DNA of 64,000 bases from Prevotella scopos JCM 17725 (GCF_018127785.1 NZ_CP072389.1:248001-312000); one strand, 5' to 3'; counted from the stretch's first letter, positions 34,961 through 45,676 are shown. Notes: generated by a model from the letters alone, not told the origin. Made by a program: numbers and translations.

Positions 34961-35241
34961 GGCTCTATAACGCATTGTAGGGGTTATGTGCTGATATTCC
35001 ATTTGTTTGGTGCGGGTGCTTAGCACGTTTGGTGCGGGTGCTTAGCACATGTGGTGCGGATGGTATGCACCACATGTGCGGAGGATTAACACCATTGCTG
35101 TATATGGAAGGGTAGTGATTTAATGTGCGTTAAGCGTATTAAAACTAAGGTCAATTTGGAGTTTTTTTAGTTCGAGGCTATACTTTTTGACAATATTTTT
35201 AGGCTCTATGACGAATTACCCACACGATTCGTTATAGAGCC
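34961..35241. mobile_element. MITE copy 1 (281 bp) with internal 22-bp repeats
   Basis: A non-coding element with imperfect 24-bp terminal inverted repeats: left GGCTCTATAACGCATTGTAG, right complement GGCTCTATAACGAATCGTGT. Inside, four units of exactly 22 bp (35006-35093) follow the pattern NNNTGTGCGGRTGCTTAGCACN. A second copy of 259 bp is at 45775-46033. No transposase is encoded, so it must move in trans if at all. The rest of 34819-35364 is tRNA promoter DNA and a short tandem repeat. Confidence 0.85.
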
Positions 35242-35283
35242 GTAATTTTTCAGATGAGTAAGCAAGTGAATGTCTGTCTTAAA

Positions 35284-35366
35284 ACAAGCGAATCTGCTTG
35301 TAATGAGTCAAAACAAGTAAATACACTTGTAATCCTATAAAACAAGTTAATATGCCTTAAATAAAT
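35284..35366. repeat. 29-bp tandem repeat with small hairpins
   Basis: Units start at 35284, 35313 and 35342, each with ACAAG at its head; the first two contain a hairpin (ACAAG..CTTGT, ACAAGT..ACTTGT). They lie directly beyond the MITE. Confidence 0.7.
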
Positions 35367-35601
35367 GTTTGATATTATGTATGCTGCTATATTTGCTGAT
35401 ATTGTTTTCTCAACGTTCCTATCAAAGGATGCAATGATAGAACTGACAGAGAAACTGAGAGGTATTTTATGTCTTTTGGAAGATAGATACGAAGGACTCT
35501 GGGATCGTAGTATTAAGTCTGAATTTGTACTGACTGGCACGCTGTTATCATTGACGATAGCACTGTGTTTGGGACTTGTTGCAGTTAAATGGAATATTTG
35601 A
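35365..35601 (+). CDS. Possible small membrane-anchored protein, 78 aa
   Basis: I do not recognise this. It has an acidic helical first part (STFLSKDAMIELTEKLRGILCLLEDRYEGLWDRS) and a single C-terminal hydrophobic helix (FVLTGTLLSLTIALCLGLVAV, residues about 53-73). The composition looks like a tail-anchored protein. Against it: no promoter box just upstream, and the start lies next to a tandem repeat. The ORF ends 47 bp before the pyrG promoter box. Confidence 0.35.
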   Translation: MFDIMYAAIFADIVFSTFLSKDAMIELTEKLRGILCLLEDRYEGLWDRSIKSEFVLTGTLLSLTIALCLGLVAVKWNI

Positions 35602-35647
35602 TGCTATTTTTATTACTTAATGCTCTACCTAATTCACGGAAAATTAG

Positions 35648-35655
35648 TATCTTTG
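35648..35655 (+). promoter_or_regulatory. Probable pyrG-yidC promoter, -7 box
   Basis: TATCTTTG, a perfect TAnnTTTG box, 61 bp before the GTG start of pyrG. No clear TTG at the expected distance. Confidence 0.6.
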
Positions 35656-35689
35656 CACTTTAGTTTAGAACCAACGATTTTCGTTTTGA

Positions 35690-37327
<1,638 letters not shown>

Positions 37328-39259
37328 ATGGATAAAAGAACTATCACAGGGTTTGTACTTATCGCCCTGATTCTCTTTGGATTTGCTTGGTGGCAGCAGC
37401 CATCAGCTGAAAAGATAGCACAGCAAAGAGCTGAATTTGTAAAGGATTCTATCGCTGCAGCTAAGAAAGCTCAGACAGCGAAACTTGCTGCTGAGAAGCA
37501 GGCACAGCAGAAAACTGCGCAGTCAGCTGATACTACAGCTCTGTTCTATGCTGCTTTGAATGGTAAGGCGCAGGACATTACATTGAAGAATAATAAGGTT
37601 GAACTGACTTTGAACACCAAGGGAGGTGTTGTAACAAAGGCGATTATCAAGAATTATGTTGGTCATGATATCGCTGTCAAAGATGGCTCAAAGGATCAGA
37701 AGGATGTTACCTTGTTTAGTGGTAATGATCAGAGCCTGAACTTTATGTTGGCTGCAAAGAACAGTAATATCGAGACAAAAGACCTTATCTTCACACCTTC
37801 AAATGTGACTGATTCTACCGTTACGCTGACAGCTATTGCCGGACAGGGTAAGACGCTCACCTTGACCTACACGCTTGGTAAGGATTACTTGCTCAATATG
37901 TCATTGCGTGCAGAAGGAATGAACGGACTCTTTGCTCCAAACTATAACCAGATGGACATCAACTGGCAGGATCGTTGTCGTCAGCAGGAACGTGGTTTCA
38001 CTTTTGAGAACCGTTATGCAACGCTTACCTATAAGAAGCACGATGGTGGTACGAGTTATTTGAGTGAGACATCTGAAAAGGAAGAAACAACAGAGGACCC
38101 AGTGGACTGGATTGCATTCAAGAACCAGTTCTTCTCTGCTGTGATGATTGCAAAGGACAACTTTGCAACGGGCGCAAAGCTTAAGAGTACACCACTTGAG
38201 AAGGCTTCTCATTATCTTAAGCACTATGAAGCTAACATGAAAGCGAACTTCGACCCAACGGGTAAGCGCCCTTCTGAGTTCGAGTTCTACTTTGGTCCAA
38301 ATGACTTCAGATTGCTTCAGTCAGTTGAAAAAGAGAGCAAGTTTAATAAGGAACTTGATATGGAACGCTTGGTTTACCTTGGTTGGCCATTGTTCCGCAT
38401 TATCAACCGTTGGTTTACACTTTACGTATTCGATTGGTTGAGTAAGGTGTTCCCAATGGGTGTTGTGCTGATTCTCATTACCTTATTATTAAAGCTGATT
38501 ACCTTCCCAATGGTGAAGAAGAGCTATATGAGCTCAGCTAAGATGCGTGTGTTGAAACCGAAAATGGAAGAGGCTACCAAGCAATTCAATAAGCCTGAGG
38601 ACCAGATGAAGAAGCAACAGGCAATGATGCAGAAGTACGCTGAGTATGGTGTTAGTCCATTGTCTGGCTGTCTGCCTATGTTGATACAGATGCCTATCTG
38701 GATTGCGATGTTCAACTTTGTTCCAAATGCTATTCAACTTCGTGGTCAGAGTTTCCTTTGGATGGATGATTTAAGTACCTTCGACCCAATCTTCTCATGG
38801 GGTCATGATATTTGGCTCGTTGGTGATCATATCTCATTGACATGTATTCTCTTCTGTGGTGCCAACTTGCTTTATACATGGTTTACCATGCAGCAGCAGA
38901 AGGACCAGATGGTAGGACAACAGGCTGATCAGATGAAGGTGATGCAGTGGATGATGTTTGGTATGCCACTTTTCTTCTTCTTTATGTTCAATGACTATTC
39001 ATCAGGTTTGAACTTCTACTACTTTATATCTCTCTTCTTCTCAGCCGCTATCATGTGGACACTGCGCAAGACAACCAATGAGGAGAAACTTCTTACTATC
39101 CTTGAGGCTCGTCGTGCGGAAAGAAAGAACAACCCTAATAGCAATAAGGGTGGTGGACTCTTTGCTCGTATGCAGGCTTTACAAGAGATGCAGCAGAAGC
39201 AGCAAGAGGAACTTCGTCGTAAACAAGATGAACTAAATAATAAAAAGAAAGGTCTATAA
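37328..39259 (+). CDS. yidC: Membrane protein insertase YidC
   Basis: A 643-residue inner-membrane insertase that folds and inserts proteins with or without SecYEG. It has an N-terminal anchor (ITGFVLIALILFGFAWW), an Ala/Lys/Gln-rich linker (about 35-70), a large periplasmic domain (about 80-350) and the conserved five-helix core (GVVLILITLLLKLITFPMVKKSY, SPLSGCLPMLIQMPIWIAMF, FFFMFNDYSSGLNFYYFIS). The C-terminal tail is basic (RRAERKNNPNSNKGGG and KQDELNNKKKGL), as expected for ribosome contact. It starts immediately after the pyrG stop and is followed 2 bp later by the peptidase gene. Confidence 0.97.
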   Translation: MDKRTITGFVLIALILFGFAWWQQPSAEKIAQQRAEFVKDSIAAAKKAQTAKLAAEKQAQQKTAQSADTTALFYAALNGKAQDITLKNNKVELTLNTKGGVVTKAIIKNYVGHDIAVKDGSKDQKDVTLFSGNDQSLNFMLAAKNSNIETKDLIFTPSNVTDSTVTLTAIAGQGKTLTLTYTLGKDYLLNMSLRAEGMNGLFAPNYNQMDINWQDRCRQQERGFTFENRYATLTYKKHDGGTSYLSETSEKEETTEDPVDWIAFKNQFFSAVMIAKDNFATGAKLKSTPLEKASHYLKHYEANMKANFDPTGKRPSEFEFYFGPNDFRLLQSVEKESKFNKELDMERLVYLGWPLFRIINRWFTLYVFDWLSKVFPMGVVLILITLLLKLITFPMVKKSYMSSAKMRVLKPKMEEATKQFNKPEDQMKKQQAMMQKYAEYGVSPLSGCLPMLIQMPIWIAMFNFVPNAIQLRGQSFLWMDDLSTFDPIFSWGHDIWLVGDHISLTCILFCGANLLYTWFTMQQQKDQMVGQQADQMKVMQWMMFGMPLFFFFMFNDYSSGLNFYYFISLFFSAAIMWTLRKTTNEEKLLTILEARRAERKNNPNSNKGGGLFARMQALQEMQQKQQEELRRKQDELNNKKKGL

Positions 39260-39261
39260 CT

Positions 39262-41421
39262 ATGAACAAAAACTTAACCATGGCAATGACTGCAGCTCTT
39301 ATGATGAGCGGTGGCGTTGCACAAGCACAAGATGTGAACATCGGTCGTAACAACATTACGCTGACAAGTGACCTCATGACTCCTGAGGCACTTTGGGCTA
39401 TGGGACGTATCGGTGCTGCGCAGGCTTCACCTGACGGCAAGCGGATTGTCTATCAGGTAGGCTACTACAGTATTAAAGAAAACAAAGGACATCAGGTGTT
39501 ACACGTGATGGATGCTGATGGCAAGAACGACCGTCTGCTCACAACTACTGCAAAGAGTGAGAGTGATGCAGCTTGGCTCGACAACAACACGCTGGCATTC
39601 CTTACTGGTGGACAATTGTGGACAATGAATGCAGACGGTACAAATCGTAAGCAGTTGACAAAGTCGGACATTGACATCGAAGGCTTCCGCTTCTCACCAG
39701 ATCGGAAACGCGTTGTTCTCATTAAGAGCATCCCTTACTATGGGACTATTAAGAAGAACCCAAGTGACTTGCCAAAGGCCACGGGTATGGTCATCACTGA
39801 CATGAACTATCGTCACTGGGATCATTATGTTACAACAAATGCTCATCCTTTCGTAGCTGACGTAACAGCTGAGGGTGTTGGTGCAGTTGTCGATGTTCTT
39901 GAAGGTGAACCTTACGAGAGTCCGTTGGCTCCATTCGGTGGCATTGAGCAGATTGACTGGAGCAAAGACTCTAAGCTCGTGGCTTACACCTGTCGTAAGA
40001 AGGAAGGTACGCAATATGCCATCTCTACCGATGCTGACATATATATATATAATGTGGAGACTCGCCAAACAAAGAATCTCTGCAAGCCAGCAGATTATGT
40101 TGAGCCAAAGATAGATGCAACCAAGAGTATGCGCAATCAGGCTGTGAACCATCAGTCTGGAGATATGAATGTAGGTTATGATGTGAATCCTAAGTTCTCA
40201 CCTGACGGCAAGTATATTGCATGGCAGAGCATGAAGAACAACGGATATGAGAGTGACCGCAACCGCCTCTGTGTTTATGACTTGTCAACAGGCAAGAAGA
40301 CATACGTAACAGAAAGCTTTGACTCAAATGTTGATGAATATACATGGAGCCCTAACTCAAAGGACCTTTATTTCATAGGTGTTTGGCATGCTACGGTGAA
40401 TGTCTATCAGACTAACCTTAAGGGTGAGGTGAAGCAGCTGACAGAGGGTGACCATAACTATGTAAGCATCTCAATGCTTGGTGATAAGAAGTTGCTCGCT
40501 ATCCGTCAGAGTATCTCTCAAGCAAATGAAATCTTCGCTGTTACTCCAGCCAAGAAGGATAAGGCGAGCGTTCAGACACAGCTTACCTTTGAGAATAAAC
40601 ATATTTATGACCAGTTGGCCTTGGGTGATGTAAAGTCACGTTGGGTAAAGACAACTGATGGCAAGGAGATGATGGAGTGGGTGATTACTCCTCCACACTT
40701 TGATCCAAACAAGAAATATCCTACCTTGCTCTTCTGTGAGGGTGGTCCACAGAGTCCTGTTTCACAGTTCTGGAGCTATCGTTGGAACTTCCAGATTATG
40801 GCTGCAAATGGCTATGTCATTATTGCTCCAAACCGTCGTGGCTTGCCTGGTTTTGGAAGTGCATGGAACGAGGAAGTAAGTACCGACTGGACTGGTCAGT
40901 GTATGAACGACTACCTCTCAGCAATTGACGATGCAGCTAACAATCTTCCATTCGTTGATAAGGACCGCTTAGGTGCTGTTGGTGCTTCTTTCGGTGGTTT
41001 CTCTGTTTACTATCTTGCTGGTATTCACAACAAGCGTTTCAAGTGTTTCATCGCACATGATGGTGCTTTCAACCTTGAGAGTATGTACACTGATACAGAG
41101 GAAGCTTGGTTCAGCAATTGGGAGTATGATGATGCTTATTGGAACAAGGATAAGACTGAGGCTGCTAAGCGCACATATGCAAATAGTCCTCATTTGAATG
41201 TTGATAAGTGGGATACTCCTATCCTTTGTATTCACGGCGAGAAAGACTATCGTATTAATGCTAATCAGGGAATGGGTGCCTTCAATGCAGCATGCCTACG
41301 TGGTATTCCTGCAGAGTTGCTCCTCTATCCTGATGAGAACCACTGGGTACTGAAACCACAGAACGGAGTTCTTTGGCAGCGTACCTTCTTTAACTGGCTC
41401 GATCGTTGGCTTAAGAAGTAG
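39262..41421 (+). CDS. S9 prolyl-oligopeptidase family peptidase, DPP5-like
   Basis: A 719-residue periplasmic serine peptidase with signal peptide MNKNLTMAMTAALMMSGGVAQA. The N-terminal two-thirds is a WD40/TolB-type beta-propeller with repeated ASPDGK, FSPDGKYIAWQS and WSPNSKDLYF motifs. The C-terminal alpha/beta-hydrolase has Ser576 in GASFGGF, Asp662 in HGEKDYR and His694 in DENHW. The order and spacing match dipeptidyl-peptidase 5 of Porphyromonas, which removes N-terminal dipeptides for amino-acid fermentation. The gene follows yidC by 2 bp and precedes an MFS transporter, separated by an octamer-repeat array. Confidence 0.9.
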   Translation: MNKNLTMAMTAALMMSGGVAQAQDVNIGRNNITLTSDLMTPEALWAMGRIGAAQASPDGKRIVYQVGYYSIKENKGHQVLHVMDADGKNDRLLTTTAKSESDAAWLDNNTLAFLTGGQLWTMNADGTNRKQLTKSDIDIEGFRFSPDRKRVVLIKSIPYYGTIKKNPSDLPKATGMVITDMNYRHWDHYVTTNAHPFVADVTAEGVGAVVDVLEGEPYESPLAPFGGIEQIDWSKDSKLVAYTCRKKEGTQYAISTDADIYIYNVETRQTKNLCKPADYVEPKIDATKSMRNQAVNHQSGDMNVGYDVNPKFSPDGKYIAWQSMKNNGYESDRNRLCVYDLSTGKKTYVTESFDSNVDEYTWSPNSKDLYFIGVWHATVNVYQTNLKGEVKQLTEGDHNYVSISMLGDKKLLAIRQSISQANEIFAVTPAKKDKASVQTQLTFENKHIYDQLALGDVKSRWVKTTDGKEMMEWVITPPHFDPNKKYPTLLFCEGGPQSPVSQFWSYRWNFQIMAANGYVIIAPNRRGLPGFGSAWNEEVSTDWTGQCMNDYLSAIDDAANNLPFVDKDRLGAVGASFGGFSVYYLAGIHNKRFKCFIAHDGAFNLESMYTDTEEAWFSNWEYDDAYWNKDKTEAAKRTYANSPHLNVDKWDTPILCIHGEKDYRINANQGMGAFNAACLRGIPAELLLYPDENHWVLKPQNGVLWQRTFFNWLDRWLKK

Positions 41422-41569
41422 TTGGCAAGTTGACAAGTGAACGAGTTTATAAGTAAACAAGATGCTTGATAGTATTAACTCGTTTACTTGTCAATTCGTA
41501 AACTTGTTCACTTTTAACTTATACCATAACAAATAACTCGTTTACTTGTCAACTCGTAAACTTGTTAAC
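41421..41569. repeat. 8-bp-period array, locus C, in both orientations
   Basis: Starting at the last base of the stop codon: GTTGGCAA, GTTGACAA, GTGAACGA, GTTTATAA, GTAAACAA (41421-41460), then two complementary-sense blocks TCGTTTAC, TTGTCAAT, TCGTAAAC, TTGTTCAC (41480-41511) and TCGTTTAC, TTGTCAAC, TCGTAAAC, TTGTTAAC (41538-41569). Opposed blocks can fold into hairpins, and the array fills the whole gap between the peptidase and MFS genes. Confidence 0.9.
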
Positions 41570-41582
41570 TAATAAATTCATC

Positions 41583-43205
41583 ATGACTGATAAAATTCAA
41601 ACAACACTGAGAGATTCAGCAGCAATGCGCTGGACGGCTCTCCTCCTTTTATCCCTGGCAATGTTCTGTGCCTACATCTTTGTTGACATCCTCTCTCCAA
41701 TTAAGGAGTTAATGCAGGAGCAGAGAGGTTGGGACTCAACCGCCTTCGGTACTATGCAAGGTTCTGAGACATTCCTTAATGTCTTCGTGTTCTTCCTCAT
41801 CTTCGCAGGTATCATCCTCGACAAGATGGGCGTTCGTTTCACTGCTATTCTCTCTGGTGCAGTGATGTTAACAGGTGCTTTGATTAAGTATTACGCTATC
41901 AGTGATAGCTTTGCTGGTAGTGCACTTGACGTATGGTTTACTAACAATCTAAACCACATTCCTATCTTTGAGCAGTTAGGTGTCTCTCCTTTCTATGAGG
42001 GTATGCCAGCGTCAGCTAAGGTTGCTGCTTGTGGCTTTATGATATTTGGATGTGGAACAGAGATGGCAGGTATCACTGTTTCTCGTGGTATTGTGAAGTG
42101 GTTCAAGGGGCGTGAGATGGCATTGGCAATGGGTTCAGAGATGGCTTTGGCACGTCTTGGTGTTGCTACCTGTATGATATTCTCTCCTTTCTTTGCAAAG
42201 TTTGGTGGCAGTATTGATGTATCTCGTTCGGTAGCCTTTGGTGTTGTCCTTATCTGTATTGCACTAATGATGTTCATCGTTTACTTCTTTATGGATAAGA
42301 AACTCGACTCACAGACGGGTGAGGCTGAGGAGAAAGACGATCCATTTAAGATTAGCGACCTCGGTAAGATTCTTTCAAGTATGGGATTCTGGCTTGTAGC
42401 ATTGCTCTGTGTGCTTTATTACTCAGCTATCTTCCCATTCCAAAAGTACGCTGTAAATATGCTTCAGTGTAACCTTACTTTCCATGAACTTCCTGCAGAT
42501 TCATTCTGGGCTTCCTCAAGTGTGACAATCGTTCAATACGTTATTATGCTTGTTGTAGCAGCAACTGCTTTCATGTTCAACTTCATGAAGAATAAGGCTT
42601 TGAAGAACTCTATGCTCTGCTTGTCTATTTTGAGCCTTGTCGTTTACTGCTATATGGGCTATATGCGTCAGTCTGCTGAGTCAATCTTTGCTGTGTTCCC
42701 ACTGCTCGCAGTAGGTATTACTCCAATTCTCGGTAGTTATGTTGACCATAAGGGTAAGGCAGCCTCTATGCTCGTGTTGGGTTCATTGCTTCTGATAGTT
42801 TGTCACCTTACATTTGCCTTTGTTCTTCCACAGTTCAAGTCAAGTCAGGTAGGCGGTGTTATCGTAGCTTATGTAACTATCCTCGTTCTCGGTGCTTCTT
42901 TCTCACTTGTACCAGCTTCATTGTGGCCAAGTGTTCCAAAGCTTGTAGATGCAAAGATTATCGGTTCTGCTTACGCACTTATCTTCTGGATTCAGAACAT
43001 CGGTTTGTGGCTGTTCCCACTCCTTATTGGTAAGGTACTTGATAAGACAAACGTAGGTGTTACTGATCCAACACAGCTCAACTATACGGCTCCGCTGATT
43101 ATGCTTGCTGGTCTGGGTGTGATTGCTCTTGTTATTGGTCTTACTTTGAAGGTTGTAGATAAGAAGCGTCACCTTGGTTTGGAAGAACCAAATATCAAGG
43201 CATAG
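41583..43205 (+). CDS. MFS transporter, MFSD1-like
   Basis: An inner-membrane transporter of about 540 residues with some 12 hydrophobic helices. The start at ATG 41583 (MTDKIQTTLRDSAAMRW) is preferred, because the in-frame TTG at 41562 lies inside the octamer array. The sequence WTALLLLSLAMFCAYIFVDILSPI, the conserved loop GIILDKMGVRFTAIL (a variant of MFS motif A) and the long loop at about residue 240 fit the MFS subgroup that includes the dipeptide transporter MFSD1. Following a dipeptidyl-peptidase gene, it may take up di- or tripeptides; this is inference. A clear terminator follows 93 bp after the stop. Confidence 0.85.
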   Translation: MTDKIQTTLRDSAAMRWTALLLLSLAMFCAYIFVDILSPIKELMQEQRGWDSTAFGTMQGSETFLNVFVFFLIFAGIILDKMGVRFTAILSGAVMLTGALIKYYAISDSFAGSALDVWFTNNLNHIPIFEQLGVSPFYEGMPASAKVAACGFMIFGCGTEMAGITVSRGIVKWFKGREMALAMGSEMALARLGVATCMIFSPFFAKFGGSIDVSRSVAFGVVLICIALMMFIVYFFMDKKLDSQTGEAEEKDDPFKISDLGKILSSMGFWLVALLCVLYYSAIFPFQKYAVNMLQCNLTFHELPADSFWASSSVTIVQYVIMLVVAATAFMFNFMKNKALKNSMLCLSILSLVVYCYMGYMRQSAESIFAVFPLLAVGITPILGSYVDHKGKAASMLVLGSLLLIVCHLTFAFVLPQFKSSQVGGVIVAYVTILVLGASFSLVPASLWPSVPKLVDAKIIGSAYALIFWIQNIGLWLFPLLIGKVLDKTNVGVTDPTQLNYTAPLIMLAGLGVIALVIGLTLKVVDKKRHLGLEEPNIKA

Positions 43206-43297
43206 TAAGGCTGTGGGATAGGATGCAGGTTCCATTATTTCATATTATAATGGTGTACATGTAAGCCGTTCTTCAGAATAAAGATATTTATTGGATC

Positions 43298-43334
43298 GTC
43301 CTCACTAGTATTTATTTACTTGTGAGGACTTTTT
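43298..43334 (+). terminator. Terminator after the MFS gene
   Basis: GTCCTCAC (43298-43305) and GTGAGGAC (43322-43329) form an 8-bp stem followed by five T residues. Confidence 0.85.
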
Positions 43335-43414
43335 CATGTGAGGGTGTTAGGTAATGATGTTTAATTGTGTTAGATAATGGAAGTTGGATATTGTGTGAGA
43401 ATGTGTCGTATGGC

Positions 43415-43702
43415 TCATTTTGCAATTTTTTGTTGCTGGACACCAAATAAAATACGTTTTCTTAAAAGAATGGTATCATGTGTATCCTCCTTCTTTTGAG
43501 AGACCAAAAAGTGCAGGGGTGACATATAGGCTCCCCCTAAAGGTTTTGAATCAAATTCATTATAATCAAAGAAACCATCTTAATAATGCTTTATATAATA
43601 ATCGAAGTCTGCTTTATTTTTAGGAGCTATATCACGCATTATAACCCCATACATTCCACTTGGTATTGGTGATTTCCAATAATCTAATCTCTTTTTCTTC
43701 AT
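43415..43702 (-). pseudogene. Nonsense-interrupted small gene, about 94 codons
   Basis: On the minus strand an ORF starts MKKKRLDYWKSPIPSGMYGV at 43702 and stops at a TAA (43582-43580) after 40 codons. The same frame continues directly with DGFFDYNEFDSKPLGGAYM and ends at a TGA (43417-43415) 54 codons later. Both halves look like real protein, rich in aromatic and charged residues, and together make a compact 94-residue product. I do not recognise it. The simplest reading is a single gene with one nonsense mutation in a decayed region next to an IS256 element. The second half could alternatively start at its own Met at 43525. Confidence 0.5.
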
Positions 43703-43893
43703 ATCTTAAAACCCCTCGTTACTGGCATTAGTCATCTCATATTAATAGACATAGTAGTGGAGTATTCATTGTGCAATGACCATTTATTTTTATCATATGT
43801 ATAGGGTACGTCATCTGAACTGTGTCATTGGCTTCATTTCTTTAGGAGCATGAGTAATGCTGATGGGCAAACCGGAGCAGTCTTTCTCTTGGT

Positions 43894-43928
43894 AAAATCA
43901 GGCTGGGCTCGATGCCCAGCCTGATTTT
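43894..43928 (-). terminator. Strong hairpin terminator inside the IS256 element
   Basis: AAAATCAGGCTGGGC (43894-43908) and its perfect complement (43914-43928) form a 15-bp stem with loop TCGAT; A and T runs on the two sides make it work in both directions. It lies downstream of the transposase. Confidence 0.9.
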
Positions 43929-44029
43929 TAATTTGCTGGTGGTATAAACCATCGCATCTTCTCTTGGTGTTGCAAAGATACGACAGTATTTTTGAACTGC
44001 CTAATTTCCGGATGCCTAACTTCATGAAC

Positions 44030-45244
44030 CTATAATAATTGGAAGCGGTCGCCAAACTTTATAGCGAACTGTTGGGCTGTCTGGCCCCAGTTTCGCAATG
44101 GCTGAGTCCATTTCTTTTTGATGTTACGATAGGCAAGATATACGAGTTTGAAGAGAGCTTCGTCAGTTGGGAAAACTCCCTTTGTCTTTGTTACCTTACG
44201 TATCTGACGATGATAACCTTCTACAATGTTGGTAGTATACATGATACGTCTGATAGGTTCCGTATAGTCAAAATAGTGTGAGAGGTTATCCCACTTGTCA
44301 CGCCACGACTTGATGACGATAGGATATTGCTTACCCCACTTTTTCTCCAAATTATCGAGTTCTATCTCTGCTTTCTCCTTAGTTTGTGCAGCATAAACCA
44401 TCTTCAAATCCTTTAGGAACTCCTTCTGATTCTTGCTGGCGACATACTTCACTGAGTTACGGATTTGATGTACAATACATAGCTGTACATCCGTCTTAGG
44501 AAATACGCTCTGGATGGCATCTGGGAAGCCCGTAAGGCCATCTACACAAGCTATAAGAATGTCTTTGACACCTCTGTTTTGAAGGTCTGTAAGTACGCTG
44601 AGCCAGAAGTTAGCGCCCTCGCTATGAGATACATACATACCCAGAAGATCTTTATGTCCTTCCTTGTCAACACCAATGACATTATATATTGCACGAGATG
44701 TTGTAGCACCCGTGTCGTCATGTGCCTTGTAATGGATAGCATCCATCCAAACTATCGGATAGACTTCTTCCAAAGAGCGTGTGCGCCAGGCTTTTATCTC
44801 AGGCCAGACCTTGTCCGTAATGTTACTTATTGTCTCTTTGGATATCTTGGTACCATAGTTCTCTTCAAGGAACTTACTTATGTCAGACATGCTCTGACCT
44901 GTAGCATAAAGACTGATAATCTTATCGGACAAACCTTCTGCTAATATCGTCTGTCGTTTTTTGATAATCTCAGGGGTAAAACTCCCTTCTCTGTCACGTG
45001 GAGTATCTATTTCTACAGGACCATACTCTGTCTGAACCTCCTTGGACATCTTGCCGTTACGGCGATTAATCTTTGTGGATGTCTTACTGTTATAAAGGTG
45101 AGAGTCCATCTCACACTCGAGAGCTGAATTGAGGAAATCTTCCAATACACGATGGAATGCACCATCCTTACCAAACAAAGGAGTACCTTGTTTGAACTGT
45201 TCTTTTGCCTGAGACAACATCTCGGCGTACTCGTCTTGTGTCAT
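44030..45244 (-). CDS. IS256-family transposase
   Basis: A 404-residue mutator-type DDE transposase, full length and apparently intact. The N-terminal DNA-binding part has LEDFLNSALECEMDSHLYNSK and NRRNGKMSKEVQTEYGPVEIDTPRDREGSFTP. The catalytic residues are the first Asp in VWMDAIHYKA, the second Asp in ACVDGLTGFPDAI, then the C/H motif CIVHQIRNS and Glu in TTNIVEGYHRQIRK. Transposes by a copy-out/paste-in circle intermediate in related elements. Its family is related to, but clearly distinct from, the zinc-ribbon variant at 13.4 kb. Confidence 0.96.
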   Translation of the reverse strand: MTQDEYAEMLSQAKEQFKQGTPLFGKDGAFHRVLEDFLNSALECEMDSHLYNSKTSTKINRRNGKMSKEVQTEYGPVEIDTPRDREGSFTPEIIKKRQTILAEGLSDKIISLYATGQSMSDISKFLEENYGTKISKETISNITDKVWPEIKAWRTRSLEEVYPIVWMDAIHYKAHDDTGATTSRAIYNVIGVDKEGHKDLLGMYVSHSEGANFWLSVLTDLQNRGVKDILIACVDGLTGFPDAIQSVFPKTDVQLCIVHQIRNSVKYVASKNQKEFLKDLKMVYAAQTKEKAEIELDNLEKKWGKQYPIVIKSWRDKWDNLSHYFDYTEPIRRIMYTTNIVEGYHRQIRKVTKTKGVFPTDEALFKLVYLAYRNIKKKWTQPLRNWGQTAQQFAIKFGDRFQLL

Positions 45245-45321
45245 TTGCTAAATCTAAGTATGCTGATATAACAGCGGTTATATGAGTTTATTGTGTTAGC
45301 CGTTGACACAGTTGATATGAC

Positions 45322-45676
45322 ATCGTCGAAGACGGGTGCTATGCTGCGTAATATCTTGAAAGTGAATAATGTTAAGGAACTACAACCTATCCTCAGAGCT
45401 GGCGTGGAAAGTTATTTTAGAAGTTGTGAAGAGGATAATGGTACGCATAATGTAAGTAGTCGTGTCAAAGAGGATATGGAGGGACTCTTTCTTGAGAAGG
45501 GGATTATCCCGCTGCCTAAGGATGAGGTTTATCTTTCTCCGAAAGGTGTTGTCTTTGTTTATGGACAATATGAGATTGGTCCGTATGCGATTGGAATGCC
45601 TACCTTTACGGTTCCTTATAGTAAGATAGAAAAGTTCCTTTCTCCTGAGGCACAACGCCTTGCAGGAATTAAGTAA
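45322..45676 (+). pseudogene. 3' remnant of a DUF3298/RsiV-like protein
   Basis: The open frame reads out of the IS right end. From 45322 the remnant reads SSKTGAMLRNILKVNNVKELQPIL and, near the C terminus, LPKDEVYLSPKGVVFVYGQYEIGPYAIGMPTFTVPYSKIEKFL. The last block matches the C terminus of DUF3298-type periplasmic lipoproteins (F-x-x-x-x-x-G-x-x-F-x-Y-x-x-Y-E-I-x-P-Y-A-x-G). The signal peptide and N-terminal domain are missing, and the sequence left of the IS does not contain them. The 29 bp before 45322 belong to the IS end, so an apparent start inside it is fortuitous. Confidence 0.8.

Larger units (their letters stand above)
43810..45321 (-). mobile_element. IS256-family insertion sequence
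   Basis: Bracketed by 18-bp inverted repeats with 16 matches: GTCATCTGAACTGTGTCA at 43810-43827 and the complement of GTCATATCAACTGTGTCA at 45304-45321. No 8-bp target duplication is visible (TAGGGTAC against ATCGTCGA). The right end lies within a DUF3298-like gene whose first part is missing on the other side, so a deletion or rearrangement accompanied the insertion. About 200 bp of non-coding DNA, including a strong terminator, lies between the transposase and the left end. Confidence 0.85.

Noticed and set aside
39694..40152. 152-codon antisense ORF within the DPP5-like gene
   Set aside because: It lies inside a clearly coding beta-propeller region and has no domain of its own.
43420..43623. 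67-codon plus-strand ORF after the MFS gene
   Set aside because: It lies behind the MFS terminator, has no promoter box, and its opposite strand gives a more protein-like interrupted frame.
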